This document shows positions 16,064 through 26,525 of a DNA stretch of 64,000 bases, in pieces (within the stretch, counting starts at the first letter, position 1; each line of letters starts with the position of its first letter). A program made the position numbers and the translations under genes. Source of the DNA: Pontibacter ummariensis (GTDB lineage: Bacteria > Bacteroidota > Bacteroidia > Cytophagales > Hymenobacteraceae); NCBI RefSeq assembly GCF_900188175.1, contig NZ_FZOQ01000007.1:62001-126000 (forward strand), in the 5' to 3' direction. Under the pieces are notes generated by a model. It was not told the origin of the DNA. It was given only the letters and a program-made list of their open reading frames with translations, and made no database searches.

Positions 16064-19000
16064 ATGCACACCCTTGTTCTAATGCTGCAACGTACCCTTT
16101 GGGGCCTTTTGCTGTCCCTTATCTTTATGCCGCTGCTCTATGCGCAGCGGCCAGCCCATTATGGGAGTGGCACTGTTCCTAACACCGTTGTCTATAAACT
16201 AAAGCCGGTTTACAGCCAGGTGGCAGGCAGCAGCCAGCGCTCCGGAAGCGCCTTGCAGACAGCTTTGCAGCAGGTAGGGGCACAACACCTGAAACAAAAG
16301 TTCCCGAAAGAGTCAGTTCCGGCAGGCCATGCGCGCACAGCCGCTCCTGCGGTGGACCTCTCCCTCATTTACGAGCTGAAGTATGATGACGGGAAAACCC
16401 TGGAAGAGGTAAGGAAAGCCCTTTTGGCAACAGGCATGGTGGCTTATGTAGAGCCCCTGTACCTGCGTGAGCCGCTGCACCAGCCAAACGACCCGGCCGC
16501 CGACTCCACCAAAGCTACCCAGTACTACTTAAAGCTGATTCAGGCTTACGGGGGATGGGATGAGGAAAAAGGCGACACCACCATGGTCATCGGGGTGTTG
16601 GACACTGGTTTCCGGCTAACGCACCAGGAATTAAAAGACAAAATCAAGTACAATTACGCCGACCCGGTGGACGGGGTGGACAACGACCAGGATGGCTTAG
16701 TGGACAATTTCAGCGGCTGGGACTTTGCAGACGCTGACAATAACGTGCAGGACGACACACAGTGGAAAGGGCATGGTACTTCTGTGGCCAGCGTAGCGGC
16801 AGGCAGTACAAACAACGGTACAGGGCTTGCCAGCCTGGGCTACAAGGCCTTGTTTATGCCTTTGAAAGTGTTCTCGTCCGACCCTAACGGCCCCTTCAGC
16901 GGCTATGAGGCTATCGTATATGCCGCAAACAAAGGCTGTAAAGTCATTAACCTTTCCTGGGGAGGCACCGGCATGTCAGCATACGAGCAGGACATCATTA
17001 ACTATGCGGTGCTGGACAAAGACGTTGTAATTGTCGCCTCTGCCGGAAACACCAACGCCCTGCTGGATATTTACCCCGCCTCTTATGATAACGTCTTATC
17101 AGTGGGCGGCACAGACGACAAAGACGTAAAGTACAAGGACTATACGTACAGCTACAAAATAGACCTAACCGCCCCCTCCACAAACGTTTACGCTGCCTCG
17201 ATCGCTGGCGATAATGCCTATACTGGTGGCTGGGGCACCTCCATTGCCTCGCCTCTTGTGGCAGGCACAGCTGCCCTGGTCCGGAAGAAGTACCCTGCGC
17301 TAAATGCCCGGCAGGTGGCAGAGCGCCTGCGTGTGACCACAGACAACATTTATACCCTGCCCGGCAACCAGGCCTACCTCGAGAAGCTAGGGAAAGGCCG
17401 GTTGAATGTAAAGAAGGCCCTTAAACAGCAAGCCCCTAAGTCTGTGCGCTGTACTTCCTTTTCTGTTGCCGATAAGCAGTTGCCTTTTAACGGCAGTACC
17501 ATTCGTATAAACGCCTCCTTTCTAAACTACCTTAGCCCTACGTCCAACTTAAAGGTTACACTTACCTCTCCCTCCCCCTATGTTTCTGTGGAGCAGGGCA
17601 CCCTTACTTTGGGGAGCCTGGGCATCATGGGCGAGGCAGACAGCGGACAACAACCTTTTGTGCTGAAAATAGCACGCGATGCGCCGATAAACGCAGAGGT
17701 GTACTTAAGGGTAGGCTTTGAAGACGAAAACTATCAGGACTTCCAATATTTCCCCCTCATACTAAACCCTGAATTTGTGACACTTTCAGCTAACAGGCTG
17801 CAGGTAACAATCAACGGGAAAGGCAACTTCGGCTATAACGGGCTGAACCTGTCACAAGGTGTAGGGGTACAGTACAACAACAGCCCGTCCCTTCTTTTTG
17901 AAGGGGGCCTGATGGTAGCTACAAACAGGGGGCTTGTATCTGATAACCTGCACAACGAAAACTGGGTTTCGGAAGGCGATTTTGTTCAAACAAGCCCCAC
18001 CCGCCTCTCCTATAACACACCTCTCGCCCATCAGGAGGTACGGACGGCTTACGCAGCCACAGGCGCCGAGCAGGCGGGTGTACAGGTCAGGCATGCCGCC
18101 TACGCCTGGGCCACTGATCCTAATCAACATTTTGTGGTTGTGGAGTACCAGATCACAAACCTTACCTCCGAAACAATAGACACCCTGCATGCCGGTCTTT
18201 TCGCGGATTGGGACATAGGCAGCTATATGGAAAACTGGGCAGGCTGGGACCAACAGCGCCAGTTGGGTTACGTCTACAACAAGAACTCGAATCTGCCTTA
18301 TGTAGGGATAAAGTTACTCACTGCAGATAAGCCTTTGTACCATGCCATTGATAATATTGGAGAAGACGCATCTACTGTCACGGTGGATGACGGTTTCTCG
18401 GACGTTGAAAAGTATAAGATCCTCTCCGGGGGGCTTAGCAGAAAAGAAGCCGGGGGCCTTACGGGTAACAACGTGTCACACGTGGTAGGTGCCTCCTATC
18501 TGCAATTGGCACCGGGCGAAACAAAAACCGTTGCCTTCGCCTTGCTGGCTGGAGACAACCTAAAGCACTTGCAACAACATGCCGATGCCGCCCAGGTCAA
18601 GTACATCGACATCAAGTCTGGCCCGGTGCCTCTGGCAGCGCGCACAGCTATATGCCCTGGCAATAGCGTGACCATTACGCCGCAGGGAGGCAGTACCTTT
18701 AATTTTTATGCAGACAAAAGCAGAGAACACTTGCTCGGCTCGGGGGAGGTGTTTTCGCTAGGCAGCGTAAACGAAGACAGGACCATCTACGTCAGCAATG
18801 CAGACTCTTTGTTTGAAAGCGCCGTCTCCCCTTTCACCTATCTGATTACTGCCGAACCGGTGGCAAGTATTGGAGCAGAAAACGCCTTTGGGAACATCGG
18901 CAAGAACCTGCGCTTTGTGAACAACAGCACCAATGCCTCTTCCTGGAAATGGGATTTTGGCGACGGCACTACCTCTGATGAAGAGGAGCCGGAACACGTA

Positions 19001-19357
19001 TACCACACAGCAGGAGTGTACCGCGTTACCTTAACTGTTACAGATAGCCTGGGCTGCTTTACAAGCGTTACCTCTAAAACCCTTACTATATACAGCAACA
19101 GCCTTACGCTTTTCCCGAATCCCGCCCGGGAGCAAGTAATGTTCACCCTCACAGCGCCTGTTGATCTGGCCATACCCTCCAGCCTGCCACACCTGACGCT
19201 GACAGACATGGCAGGCAAAACGGTTCGTGTTCCGCAAGGGCAAGTGTCGGGGGCCAACATGTATTTTAAGCTGGACGGCCTGGCTAGCGGCCTGTACCTG
19301 GTTCACATCCGCTATCATAACAGCAGCTACGTCGAGCGTCTTGTGGTAAAGCAATAG
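16064..19357 (+). CDS. Secreted subtilisin-like serine protease with PKD domain and T9SS sorting domain
   Basis: 1097 residues from ATG 16064; ATGs at 15986 and 16082 are alternatives, and the signal peptide (LLLSLIFMPLLYAQ) favours 16064 or 16082. The S8 catalytic triad is Asp180 (GVLDTGF), His237 (KGHGTSVASV) and Ser393 (GTSIASPLVAG). The middle part is a set of beta-rich domains without a clear name. A PKD domain follows (SWKWDFGDGTTSDEEEPEHV), then a C-terminal T9SS type A sorting domain (LTLFPNPAREQV ... LASGLYLVHIRY). It should be exported by Sec, then by the type IX system, and act on or outside the cell surface. Substrate unknown. Confidence 0.9.
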   Translation: MHTLVLMLQRTLWGLLLSLIFMPLLYAQRPAHYGSGTVPNTVVYKLKPVYSQVAGSSQRSGSALQTALQQVGAQHLKQKFPKESVPAGHARTAAPAVDLSLIYELKYDDGKTLEEVRKALLATGMVAYVEPLYLREPLHQPNDPAADSTKATQYYLKLIQAYGGWDEEKGDTTMVIGVLDTGFRLTHQELKDKIKYNYADPVDGVDNDQDGLVDNFSGWDFADADNNVQDDTQWKGHGTSVASVAAGSTNNGTGLASLGYKALFMPLKVFSSDPNGPFSGYEAIVYAANKGCKVINLSWGGTGMSAYEQDIINYAVLDKDVVIVASAGNTNALLDIYPASYDNVLSVGGTDDKDVKYKDYTYSYKIDLTAPSTNVYAASIAGDNAYTGGWGTSIASPLVAGTAALVRKKYPALNARQVAERLRVTTDNIYTLPGNQAYLEKLGKGRLNVKKALKQQAPKSVRCTSFSVADKQLPFNGSTIRINASFLNYLSPTSNLKVTLTSPSPYVSVEQGTLTLGSLGIMGEADSGQQPFVLKIARDAPINAEVYLRVGFEDENYQDFQYFPLILNPEFVTLSANRLQVTINGKGNFGYNGLNLSQGVGVQYNNSPSLLFEGGLMVATNRGLVSDNLHNENWVSEGDFVQTSPTRLSYNTPLAHQEVRTAYAATGAEQAGVQVRHAAYAWATDPNQHFVVVEYQITNLTSETIDTLHAGLFADWDIGSYMENWAGWDQQRQLGYVYNKNSNLPYVGIKLLTADKPLYHAIDNIGEDASTVTVDDGFSDVEKYKILSGGLSRKEAGGLTGNNVSHVVGASYLQLAPGETKTVAFALLAGDNLKHLQQHADAAQVKYIDIKSGPVPLAARTAICPGNSVTITPQGGSTFNFYADKSREHLLGSGEVFSLGSVNEDRTIYVSNADSLFESAVSPFTYLITAEPVASIGAENAFGNIGKNLRFVNNSTNASSWKWDFGDGTTSDEEEPEHVYHTAGVYRVTLTVTDSLGCFTSVTSKTLTIYSNSLTLFPNPAREQVMFTLTAPVDLAIPSSLPHLTLTDMAGKTVRVPQGQVSGANMYFKLDGLASGLYLVHIRYHNSSYVERLVVKQ

Positions 19358-19394
19358 GCTGACACCCGCTAAAAATTTAGGGCATATACAAAAA

Positions 19395-19434
19395 AGAGAA
19401 GGCCTCCCCAATCATGGGGAGGCCTTCTCTTTTT
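19395..19434. terminator. Bidirectional terminator between subtilase and aconitase
   Basis: A 16-bp perfect stem (19395-19410 with 19415-19430) around loop ATCA, with A run before and T run after, serves both convergent genes. Confidence 0.9.
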
Positions 19435-19456
19435 ACCAACAATTTATCAGCTGCGC

Positions 19457-21736
19457 TTATGCGTTAGTTGACTGCTTGCTTTGCTGACGGATCAGGTTAA
19501 GGGCTGAACCAGCCTTAAACCACTCGATCTGTCCCTGATTATAAGTATGGTTTACCATGAAGCTATCCTGGCTGCCGTCGTTGTGGTGTACCACTACTTT
19601 CAGCGGCTTGCCTTCCTGGAAGTCTTCCAGCCCAAGGATATCGAAGGTATCAGTCTCCTCGATCAGGTCGTAGTCGGCTTTGTTAGCGAAGGTAAGCGCC
19701 AGCATACCCTGCTTTTTCAGGTTGGTTTCGTGGATACGTGCGAATGACTTCACGATAACGGCACGCGCACCCAAGTGGCGCGGCTCCATGGCAGCGTGCT
19801 CACGGGAAGATCCCTCACCGTAGTTCTCATCCCCCACGATCACGGTACCGATGCCGGCAGCTTTATAGGTACGGGCTGTAGCAGGCACAGTCTCGTAACC
19901 ACGCGTCATGTCGTTGTATACCTTGTTAGCCTCACCGTTGAAGGCATTGATCGCACCGATCAACAGGTTGTTAGAGATGTTATCCAGGTGACCACGGTAC
20001 TTCAACCACGGGCCGGCCATGGAGATGTGGTCAGTCGTACACTTACCCTGTGCTTTGATCAGCAACTTCAGACCTTTCAGGTCAGTGCCTTCCCATGGCT
20101 TAAAGCCTTCCAGTAACTGCAGACGGTCAGAAGCGGGGTCAACCACTACTTCTACCTGGCTGCCGTCCTCTGCAGGAGCCACATAGCCAGCGTCCTCTAC
20201 GGCAAAGCCTTTGGTCGGGAACTCGATGCCTTGCGGCTCATCCAGTTTCACCTGCTGGCCATCCTCATTTGTCAGGGTATCGGTCAGCGGGTTAAAGGTA
20301 AGATCACCGGCAATAGCGAAGGCTGTTACGATCTCAGGCGATGCCACGAACGCGTGTGTGTTCGGGTTACCATCGTTACGCTTCGCAAAGTTACGGTTAA
20401 AGGAAGTGATGATAGAGTTTTTGCGAGACGGATCGTCTGTATGACGCGCCCACTGGCCGATGCAAGGACCGCAGGCATTCGCCAACACAACACCGCCCAT
20501 CTCAGCAAACGTATCCAACAGGCCGTCACGGGCTGCTGTGTAGCGCACGATCTCAGAACCTGGTGTGATGGTGAATTCAGCCTTCGTTACAAGCTTCTTG
20601 TCTACTGCCTGCGCTGCTACAGAAGCCGCACGGGTAATGTCTTCGTAAGAAGAGTTTGTACAAGAACCAATCAGGCCTACTTCCAGCTCTGATGGCCAGC
20701 CGTGCTCTTTTACCGCAGAGGCAAATTGAGAAAGAGGCCATGCCGCATCCGGCGTGAACGGGCCGTTTACGTGTGGCTCCAGTGTAGATAGGTCGATCTC
20801 GATCAACTGGTCGTAGAACGATGCCGGATCGGCATATACTTCCTGGTCGGCGCGCAGGTGCTCGTACACCCCGTCAGCAAGCTCAGCTACCTCCTGGCGC
20901 TCTGTTGACTTCAGGTACTCACGGATCCGCTCGTCGTATGCAAACACCGAAGTAGTCGCACCAATCTCTGCACCCATGTTACAAATTGTAGACTTACCAG
21001 TGGCTGATAAGCTCTCCGCTCCTTCGCCGAAGTACTCCACGATAGCACCAGTACCACCCTTAACAGTAAGGATACCGGCCACTTTCAGGATCACGTCTTT
21101 TGGTGCAGTCCAGCCACTTAGTTTGCCTGTCAGCTTCACACCAATTACTTTCGGGAACTTCAGCTCCCACGGCATGCCTGCCATTACGTCTACGGCATCA
21201 GCGCCGCCCACCCCGATCGCGACCATACCCAGACCACCAGCGTTTGGTGTGTGCGAGTCGGTACCGATCATCATACCACCCGGGAAAGCGTAGTGTTCCT
21301 GGATGATCGTGTGGATAATACCTGCGCCTGGCTTCCAGAAGCCAAGACCATATTTATTACAAACAGAGGCAAGGAAATCGTATACCTCTTTGTTTTCGTC
21401 GTAAGCGTCCTGCAAATCCGAGTCAGCACCAACACGTGCCTGAATCAAGTGATCGCAGTGTACTGTAGAAGGTACAGCAGCCTGTGCTTTACCCGCCTGC
21501 ATGAACTGAAGCAAAGCCATCTGTGCCGTCGCATCCTGCATAGCCACTCTGTCCGGAGCAAAGTCCACATAAGACTTGCCGCGCTCAAAGCCCTGCTGGG
21601 CAGCGCCCTCGTGCAGGTGCGAATACAAGATCTTCTCAGTTAGAGTAAGCGGACGACCAACCGCCTTGCGGGCAGCAGTCACACGCTCCTCCATGCCGGC
21701 ATAAACTGCCCTGATCATTTCTAAATCAAATGCCAT
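19457..21736 (-). CDS. acnA: Aconitate hydratase (mitochondrial-type)
   Basis: 759 residues; converts citrate to isocitrate in the TCA cycle. Cluster cysteines lie in [10 protein letters not shown] and [10 protein letters not shown]. The N-terminal YSHLHEG region, [11 protein letters not shown] and the C-terminal swivel domain ([15 protein letters not shown]) are all present, and the length is that of the mitochondrial-type enzyme used by Bacteroidota rather than AcnB. A promoter lies upstream at 21782-21813. The symbol is by function. Confidence 0.95.
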   Translation of the reverse strand: MAFDLEMIRAVYAGMEERVTAARKAVGRPLTLTEKILYSHLHEGAAQQGFERGKSYVDFAPDRVAMQDATAQMALLQFMQAGKAQAAVPSTVHCDHLIQARVGADSDLQDAYDENKEVYDFLASVCNKYGLGFWKPGAGIIHTIIQEHYAFPGGMMIGTDSHTPNAGGLGMVAIGVGGADAVDVMAGMPWELKFPKVIGVKLTGKLSGWTAPKDVILKVAGILTVKGGTGAIVEYFGEGAESLSATGKSTICNMGAEIGATTSVFAYDERIREYLKSTERQEVAELADGVYEHLRADQEVYADPASFYDQLIEIDLSTLEPHVNGPFTPDAAWPLSQFASAVKEHGWPSELEVGLIGSCTNSSYEDITRAASVAAQAVDKKLVTKAEFTITPGSEIVRYTAARDGLLDTFAEMGGVVLANACGPCIGQWARHTDDPSRKNSIITSFNRNFAKRNDGNPNTHAFVASPEIVTAFAIAGDLTFNPLTDTLTNEDGQQVKLDEPQGIEFPTKGFAVEDAGYVAPAEDGSQVEVVVDPASDRLQLLEGFKPWEGTDLKGLKLLIKAQGKCTTDHISMAGPWLKYRGHLDNISNNLLIGAINAFNGEANKVYNDMTRGYETVPATARTYKAAGIGTVIVGDENYGEGSSREHAAMEPRHLGARAVIVKSFARIHETNLKKQGMLALTFANKADYDLIEETDTFDILGLEDFQEGKPLKVVVHHNDGSQDSFMVNHTYNQGQIEWFKAGSALNLIRQQSKQSTNA

Positions 21737-21781
21737 AGTTTTGCTATTCTTAGTGTTTTAAATGCTTCTTTAAGAAGTTTA

Positions 21782-21813
21782 CAAATATACGAAATCTAAG
21801 GAGTACTTAACAA
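21782..21813 (-). promoter_or_regulatory. Bacteroidota-type promoter for aconitase
   Basis: On the minus strand TTG (21813-21811), 21 bp, then TATATTTG (21789-21782), an exact TAnnTTTG. The start codon is 46 bp downstream. Confidence 0.5.
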
Positions 21814-21893
21814 CATTCCATTATAGGAATATAGAAGTGTGTATTAGTTGCGCGACCTGCTTTGTTTCCTACTGTTTTTAAAGCAACATCTTG

Positions 21894-21901
21894 TATTTTT
21901 G
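21894..21901 (+). promoter_or_regulatory. Possible -7 element of the TlpA-like gene
   Basis: TATTTTTG matches TAnnTTTG, 29 bp before the chosen ATG at 21931. The -33 element is weak (CTG at about the right distance). Confidence 0.35.
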
Positions 21902-21930
21902 TCAGCCAGAACCAATATTTTTTCGAATAC

Positions 21931-23193
21931 ATGAAACACCCCTTTTCTAATACAGCTCTTAAGCTGATTTTGTTATTGGCATTCTTCACTACCCAGTTTA
22001 TAACCGCTTGTACCTCTATGTCCTCTTCTGACACAGCTCTTAAAACCGGCCCCTGGCGCGTTGTGCTTCATACACAAGGCCAGGAAATTCCTTTTATCAT
22101 GGAAGCGAAGGAGGTAGAAGGGGCTACCGTTTTCTACCTCGTTAATGGCGAGGAGCGTATCCTGCTCGATGATATCCAGCAGCAAGGCGATTCCGTGAAG
22201 ATCGGCCTGCACATTTTTGATGCGGACCTGATCGCTAAAGTGGAGGGCAACCAACTGAAAGGCCTTTTTGTGAAGAACGATGCCACGCCCCCCTATGCGA
22301 TTCCTTTTACAGCCGTGCACGGCAAGAACAACCGCTTTGCAGAAAGCCCTGCTGCAGCTTCCTATAACTTTGACGGCAAGTGGGAAGTGGTATTCGACGA
22401 AGAGAATGGAAACACCTATGATGCTATCGGGGTGTTCGAGCAAAAGGATAATTACGTGACGGGCACCTTCCTGACAGAGACGGGCGACTACCGCTACCTG
22501 GAGGGCCAGGTGGAGGGAGACCAGCTAAAGTTATCGACCTTCGACGGCAACCATGCCTACCTCTTTACCGCCACCCCTAGCGGCGATAGCACGCTACAAG
22601 GGCAGTTCTACTCGGGCATGACTGGCCACGAGACCTGGACAGCAAAACGTAACGAAAACGCGCAGCTGGCCAGCGCCGATACCCTCACGTACCTGAGGCC
22701 AGGCTACGAGACTTTGTCTTTCACCTTTCCAAACCTGCAAGGGGAACCTGTATCGCTGTCTGATCCCAAGTACAAAGGCAAGGTCGTACTGGTGCAGCTG
22801 CTCGGCTCCTGGTGCCCGAACTGCATGGATGAGACCAAGTTTCTGGCCCCCTACTACGAACAGAACAAGGACCGCGGCCTGGAAATCATCGGCCTGGGAT
22901 TCGAGCGCAGCCCTGAGTTTGAGAAAGCCGCGGCACGCCTGGAGAAAATGGAAGAGCGCTTCGATATCGGGTATGATTTGTTAGTGGCCGGTGTGTCCGA
23001 CAAGGAGGCAGCCGCCAAAGCGCTCCCAGCTCTGAACCACGTGATGTCCTTCCCCACGACCATTTTCATCGACAGGTCCGGCAAAGTGCGCAAAATACAC
23101 ACTGGCTTCTCCGGTCCCGGCACCGGCAAGTACTATGAGGAGTGGGTAGCCGATTTTAACAAAACCATGGACGAGCTGCTGGCAGAGAAGTAG
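21931..23193 (+). CDS. TlpA/ResA-like thiol-disulfide lipoprotein
   Basis: 420 residues from ATG 21931, which gives a lipoprotein signal peptide (lipobox FITAC). Residues about 35-270 are beta-rich and contain two repeats with DGKWEVVFDEENG-type openings, as in Bacteroidota thioredoxin-like proteins with an N-terminal DUF4369-like part. The C-terminal thioredoxin fold has the redox motif Cys-Pro-Asn-Cys in LLGSWCPNCMDE and the cis-proline region SFPTTIFIDRSGK. It is probably anchored facing the periplasm and reduces disulfides. Partner unknown; no cytochrome c maturation genes are nearby. Confidence 0.85.
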   Translation: MKHPFSNTALKLILLLAFFTTQFITACTSMSSSDTALKTGPWRVVLHTQGQEIPFIMEAKEVEGATVFYLVNGEERILLDDIQQQGDSVKIGLHIFDADLIAKVEGNQLKGLFVKNDATPPYAIPFTAVHGKNNRFAESPAAASYNFDGKWEVVFDEENGNTYDAIGVFEQKDNYVTGTFLTETGDYRYLEGQVEGDQLKLSTFDGNHAYLFTATPSGDSTLQGQFYSGMTGHETWTAKRNENAQLASADTLTYLRPGYETLSFTFPNLQGEPVSLSDPKYKGKVVLVQLLGSWCPNCMDETKFLAPYYEQNKDRGLEIIGLGFERSPEFEKAAARLEKMEERFDIGYDLLVAGVSDKEAAAKALPALNHVMSFPTTIFIDRSGKVRKIHTGFSGPGTGKYYEEWVADFNKTMDELLAEK

Positions 23194-23221
23194 CATGCCT
23201 ATTTTGTTTCTCAATAGACAG

Positions 23222-23266
23222 AAAGACAGAGGCTGTTATTTTTACAGTAACAGCCTCTGTCTTTTT
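23222..23266 (+). terminator. Rho-independent terminator
   Basis: 17-bp perfect stem (23222-23238 with 23248-23264), 9-base loop, then T run. It ends the TlpA-like gene. Confidence 0.85.
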
Positions 23267-23432
23267 TAAGCACTTAGCGAGGTGCCTACAAGAGTAGTGT
23301 ACAACTTAAGACCTACTGAAGCACGAAGCCTATTCTCTTCCCGTTATGTTGTTACGGCCGGATAAAGAAACAGAAAGGCAGTTGGGGTTGCCACAGAACC
23401 CCTTCAGAACATCAGAAAAAGAAAGCTAAGGG

Positions 23433-24053
23433 TCAGGGTTTCCGCAGTCTCACAATTCTGAAAGTTCCGCCAAAAGCGGCTGGTTCATTTAGCTCAGGCT
23501 GCAGCGCAGTATAGCTAATGATTTTACCGATCGATCGGTTAATGTCAGAAAAAAGTGTACTGGCGAACTGGTTCAGCAGATGGCGTATCGGAGAGGGCTT
23601 GGTGCCGTCCGGCAAGAACTTATCAAAGACTACTACCGCACCGCCCGGCTTCAGCACCCGCTCTACTTCTTTGATACAGGCTACGGGATCTGGGATAACA
23701 GCCAGAATCAGGTGCAGAACGACAGCATCAAAACTTGCGTTGGCAAAACGAAGCGCCTCTCCATTCATAACCGTTGCCTGTACAGGTATGCCCAGTTCTT
23801 CGGCGCGCTGCTTCAGCTTCGTAATCATACCAGGGGTGATATCAATGGCAGTAAGGTTCGTGTAACCCTTCAGGTAAGGTAAATCTAAGCCTGTGCCAGC
23901 GCCTAATAGCAGAATTGCCTCTGTGGGATTAGCTGATAGCAACTGGATGGAGCGCTTCCGGTATTTACGGAAAACGCGATCGGCAATCAGGTCATAAACC
24001 GGAAGGTACAGCGTGTACCGCAGCCGGTTCCAGGTATTCGTGTTCAAGCTCAT
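23433..24053 (-). CDS. Class I SAM-dependent methyltransferase
   Basis: 206 residues with the SAM-binding motif LLGAGTGLDLPYL (motif I), an acidic second motif (LTAIDITPGM), and LKPGGAVVVFDKFLP (post-motif III). The N-terminal DLIADRVFRKYRKRSI resembles lipid or quinone methyltransferases of the UbiE/PmtA type, but the substrate is not readable from sequence. It stands alone between two intergenic regions. Confidence 0.8.
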   Translation of the reverse strand: MSLNTNTWNRLRYTLYLPVYDLIADRVFRKYRKRSIQLLSANPTEAILLLGAGTGLDLPYLKGYTNLTAIDITPGMITKLKQRAEELGIPVQATVMNGEALRFANASFDAVVLHLILAVIPDPVACIKEVERVLKPGGAVVVFDKFLPDGTKPSPIRHLLNQFASTLFSDINRSIGKIISYTALQPELNEPAAFGGTFRIVRLRKP

Positions 24054-24422
24054 TTCATAGTGTATTTTGCATATGCAAAGCTAGCTATTGCCCGGAGCCT
24101 TCTATTACAGAATTATGGCTGATGCTTATAAAATCCTCTAAATCCGGATTTACAGGATTTCCTAAGATGAACAGGGTAAAGTATCTACTAAACTTGCCCC
24201 TAAGTAGCATAGAAATTTCTCGGGCGAATGGATCGGTAGGATTTAAAAATCCTTAATTCATAAATCCTGAATCAGATAATTGCGGTTTATACAAACTTGT
24301 TGTGATGAAGCAGTTAAGCTCGCAGGAGCTGCACGCGCTGCGAAATTTCGAAATCCTGCTCATCTGAGAAAATCCTGCAAATCCTGATTCAGATAAAGAA
24401 ATGCAGTAAATCCAAACAACTG
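24054..24422. repeat. Intergenic block of short AAATCCTG-type repeats
   Basis: 369 bp with no gene. 24131-24160 is a 30-bp near-perfect palindrome centred on CCGG (arms AAATCCT and TAAATCC). Similar words recur: AAATCCTGAATCAGATAA at about 24264 and CAAATCCTGATTCAGATAAA at about 24379, with AAAATCCTG at 24368. The pattern suggests a dispersed short repeat family or the remains of small inverted-repeat elements. Confidence 0.55.
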
Positions 24423-25400
24423 CTACTTCTCGCGCTCGATGGTGTAGGAAATGAGTTGCTCCAGAGAGGTGCGGGACGGGGAAATAGGAAACGTACGCAG
24501 TATCTCCAGCGCCTCGGCGTGGTACTGGTTCATCACCTTGATCGTGTAGGAAATGCCGCCGGACTGCTTTACAAAGTCTATGACCTGCTGCACACGCTTG
24601 TTGTCGCCGTTGTTGTTCTTCACATTATAAATCACGCGGCGCTTCGTTAGCCAGTCTGCCTCCCGCAGGGCATGGATCAGGGGCAGGGTCATCTTCTTTT
24701 CCTTGATATCGATACCCACCGGCTTGCCGATTTCGGCCGTGCCATAGTCAAACAGGTCATCTTTGATCTGGAAAGCGATACCGACCTTCTCTCCGAACAG
24801 GCGGGCCTTTTCTACTTCTTCAGGAGTGGCACCGGCCGAGGCAGCGCCTACAGCACAGCAGGAGGCAATCAGCGAAGCGGTCTTTTGGCGGATGATGTCA
24901 AAGTAAACATCCTCAGTAATGTCCAGACGGCGGGCCTTCTCAATCTGCAGCAATTCCCCCTCGCTCATTTCCTTCACAGCGTTCGACACGATTTTAAGCA
25001 AGGCGTAATCGTCGTTCTGAAGCGAAAGCAGGAGGCCTTTCGACAGGAGATAGTCTCCTACCAGCACGGCAATCTTGTTTTTCCAGAGGGCGTTTACCGA
25101 AAAGAAACCACGACGGTAGTTGGCGTCATCCACCACGTCGTCATGCACGAGGGTAGCCGTGTGCAACAGCTCGATCAGGGCTGCGCCACGGTAGGTAGGC
25201 TCATCAATATGCTCGTGGAACAGCTTAGCCGTAAAGAACACAAACATCGGGCGCATCTGCTTGCCTTTGCGCTTTACGATGTAGCTCATAATCCGATCCA
25301 GAAGCAGCACCTTCGTTTTCATCGAGGCCCTGAACTTCTTTTCGAACAGCTCCATTTCCTGCGCTATGGGCGCTTGTATATCCTTTAGGCTGATGCTCAT
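24423..25400 (-). CDS. Polyprenyl diphosphate synthase (long chain)
   Basis: 325 residues of the trans-isoprenyl diphosphate synthase family. The first aspartate-rich motif is HDDVVDDAN, the second KDDLFDYG. Small residues before the first motif (LLHTATLV) fit long-chain products such as the octa- or heptaprenyl tail of menaquinone. It supplies quinone side chains and draws on the same C5 pool as the carotenoid genes at 52-60 kb. Monocistronic by position. Confidence 0.9.
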   Translation of the reverse strand: MSISLKDIQAPIAQEMELFEKKFRASMKTKVLLLDRIMSYIVKRKGKQMRPMFVFFTAKLFHEHIDEPTYRGAALIELLHTATLVHDDVVDDANYRRGFFSVNALWKNKIAVLVGDYLLSKGLLLSLQNDDYALLKIVSNAVKEMSEGELLQIEKARRLDITEDVYFDIIRQKTASLIASCCAVGAASAGATPEEVEKARLFGEKVGIAFQIKDDLFDYGTAEIGKPVGIDIKEKKMTLPLIHALREADWLTKRRVIYNVKNNNGDNKRVQQVIDFVKQSGGISYTIKVMNQYHAEALEILRTFPISPSRTSLEQLISYTIEREK

Positions 25401-25667
25401 GTGTCAAGAGCGCAATATTACTACCTCCCTGAGAGGTTTCCAAACGCGTGTTAGCAAAAGCCAGTATAATTAACTTAAAACAGGTATATTGATAAAATAA
25501 GGCTTCCAAGCCCTATTAATTGTTAAATTGCCGCACAGCCGGGTTCCTTACAAAGAAGACAGCGGGTAGCCTTACCACAGGCACATTTTCAGGACCCTGG
25601 CACCCAGCATGAAACAGAAGATCAGGTTAAGGCACGCAGCAGTTAACAACCCTAAAACATAGCCCCC

Positions 25668-26525
25668 ATGGCAGAGAGCACAAAAGTAGACTTTGTAGTA
25701 TACCCCGCGCATGGCCGCCCTTTTACCGCCGATGCGACCTTCGTTGCAGATGGACAACCAAAGCCGATCGTGATTTTCACCCACGGGTTCAAAGGCTTTA
25801 AGGACTGGGGACACTTTAATCTGCTGGCCAGGTACTTTGCCGAAAGGGGGTTCCTTTTTGTCAAGTTCAACTTCTCCTACAATGGCACCACGCTGGAAGA
25901 CTACTCGGACGTGCACGACCTGGAAGCCTTCGGCCAGAACAACTTTAGCCTGGAATTGGATGATTTACACGCCCTGCTTGACCTAGTACATGATGCACAG
26001 GGGCCACTGCCACAAAAAGAGCTCGACCATAAACGCATTTACCTAATCGGCCATAGCCGCGGGGGAGGCTCTGTTATTTTAAAAGCAGCAGAGGATGAGC
26101 GCGTCACGGCTCTTGCTACCTGGGCCGCTGTAAGCGATTTTGACCAACGCTGGGATGAGCTGCAGATGCAGCAGTGGAAACAGGATGGGGTGCAGTGGGT
26201 ATTAAACGGGCGCACAGGGCAGAAGATGCCGCTTTACTACCAGATCGTGGAGGATTTTTACGCAAACCGGGACCGGCTGGAAGTACCGAAGGCGGTCCGG
26301 AAATTAAAGCAACCCCTGCTTATCCTGCATGGAGAGCAGGACGAGACCCTTCCGGTGCAAATGGCCCACGACCTGAAAAGCTGGAAGCCGGACGCCGAAA
26401 TCGCTTTACTGCCGGAGGCAGACCACTCCTTTGGCGGAAAGCACCCCTACGAGCTGGAGGAACTGCCCTCCCCTGCCCGCACCGCCGCCGACCTCTCCAT
26501 CGCCTTCTTTCAAAAACATGGCTAA
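25668..26525 (+). CDS. Alpha/beta hydrolase (dienelactone-hydrolase-like)
   Basis: 285 residues, no signal peptide. Nucleophile elbow GHSRGGGS, oxyanion region FTHGFKGFKDWGH, and the expected acid and base in GEQDETLPV and EADHSFGG. The fold fits serine hydrolases of the prolyl oligopeptidase/DLH group; the substrate is unknown. Its last 8 bp overlap the folK start, so the two are co-translated. Confidence 0.85.
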   Translation: MAESTKVDFVVYPAHGRPFTADATFVADGQPKPIVIFTHGFKGFKDWGHFNLLARYFAERGFLFVKFNFSYNGTTLEDYSDVHDLEAFGQNNFSLELDDLHALLDLVHDAQGPLPQKELDHKRIYLIGHSRGGGSVILKAAEDERVTALATWAAVSDFDQRWDELQMQQWKQDGVQWVLNGRTGQKMPLYYQIVEDFYANRDRLEVPKAVRKLKQPLLILHGEQDETLPVQMAHDLKSWKPDAEIALLPEADHSFGGKHPYELEELPSPARTAADLSIAFFQKHG

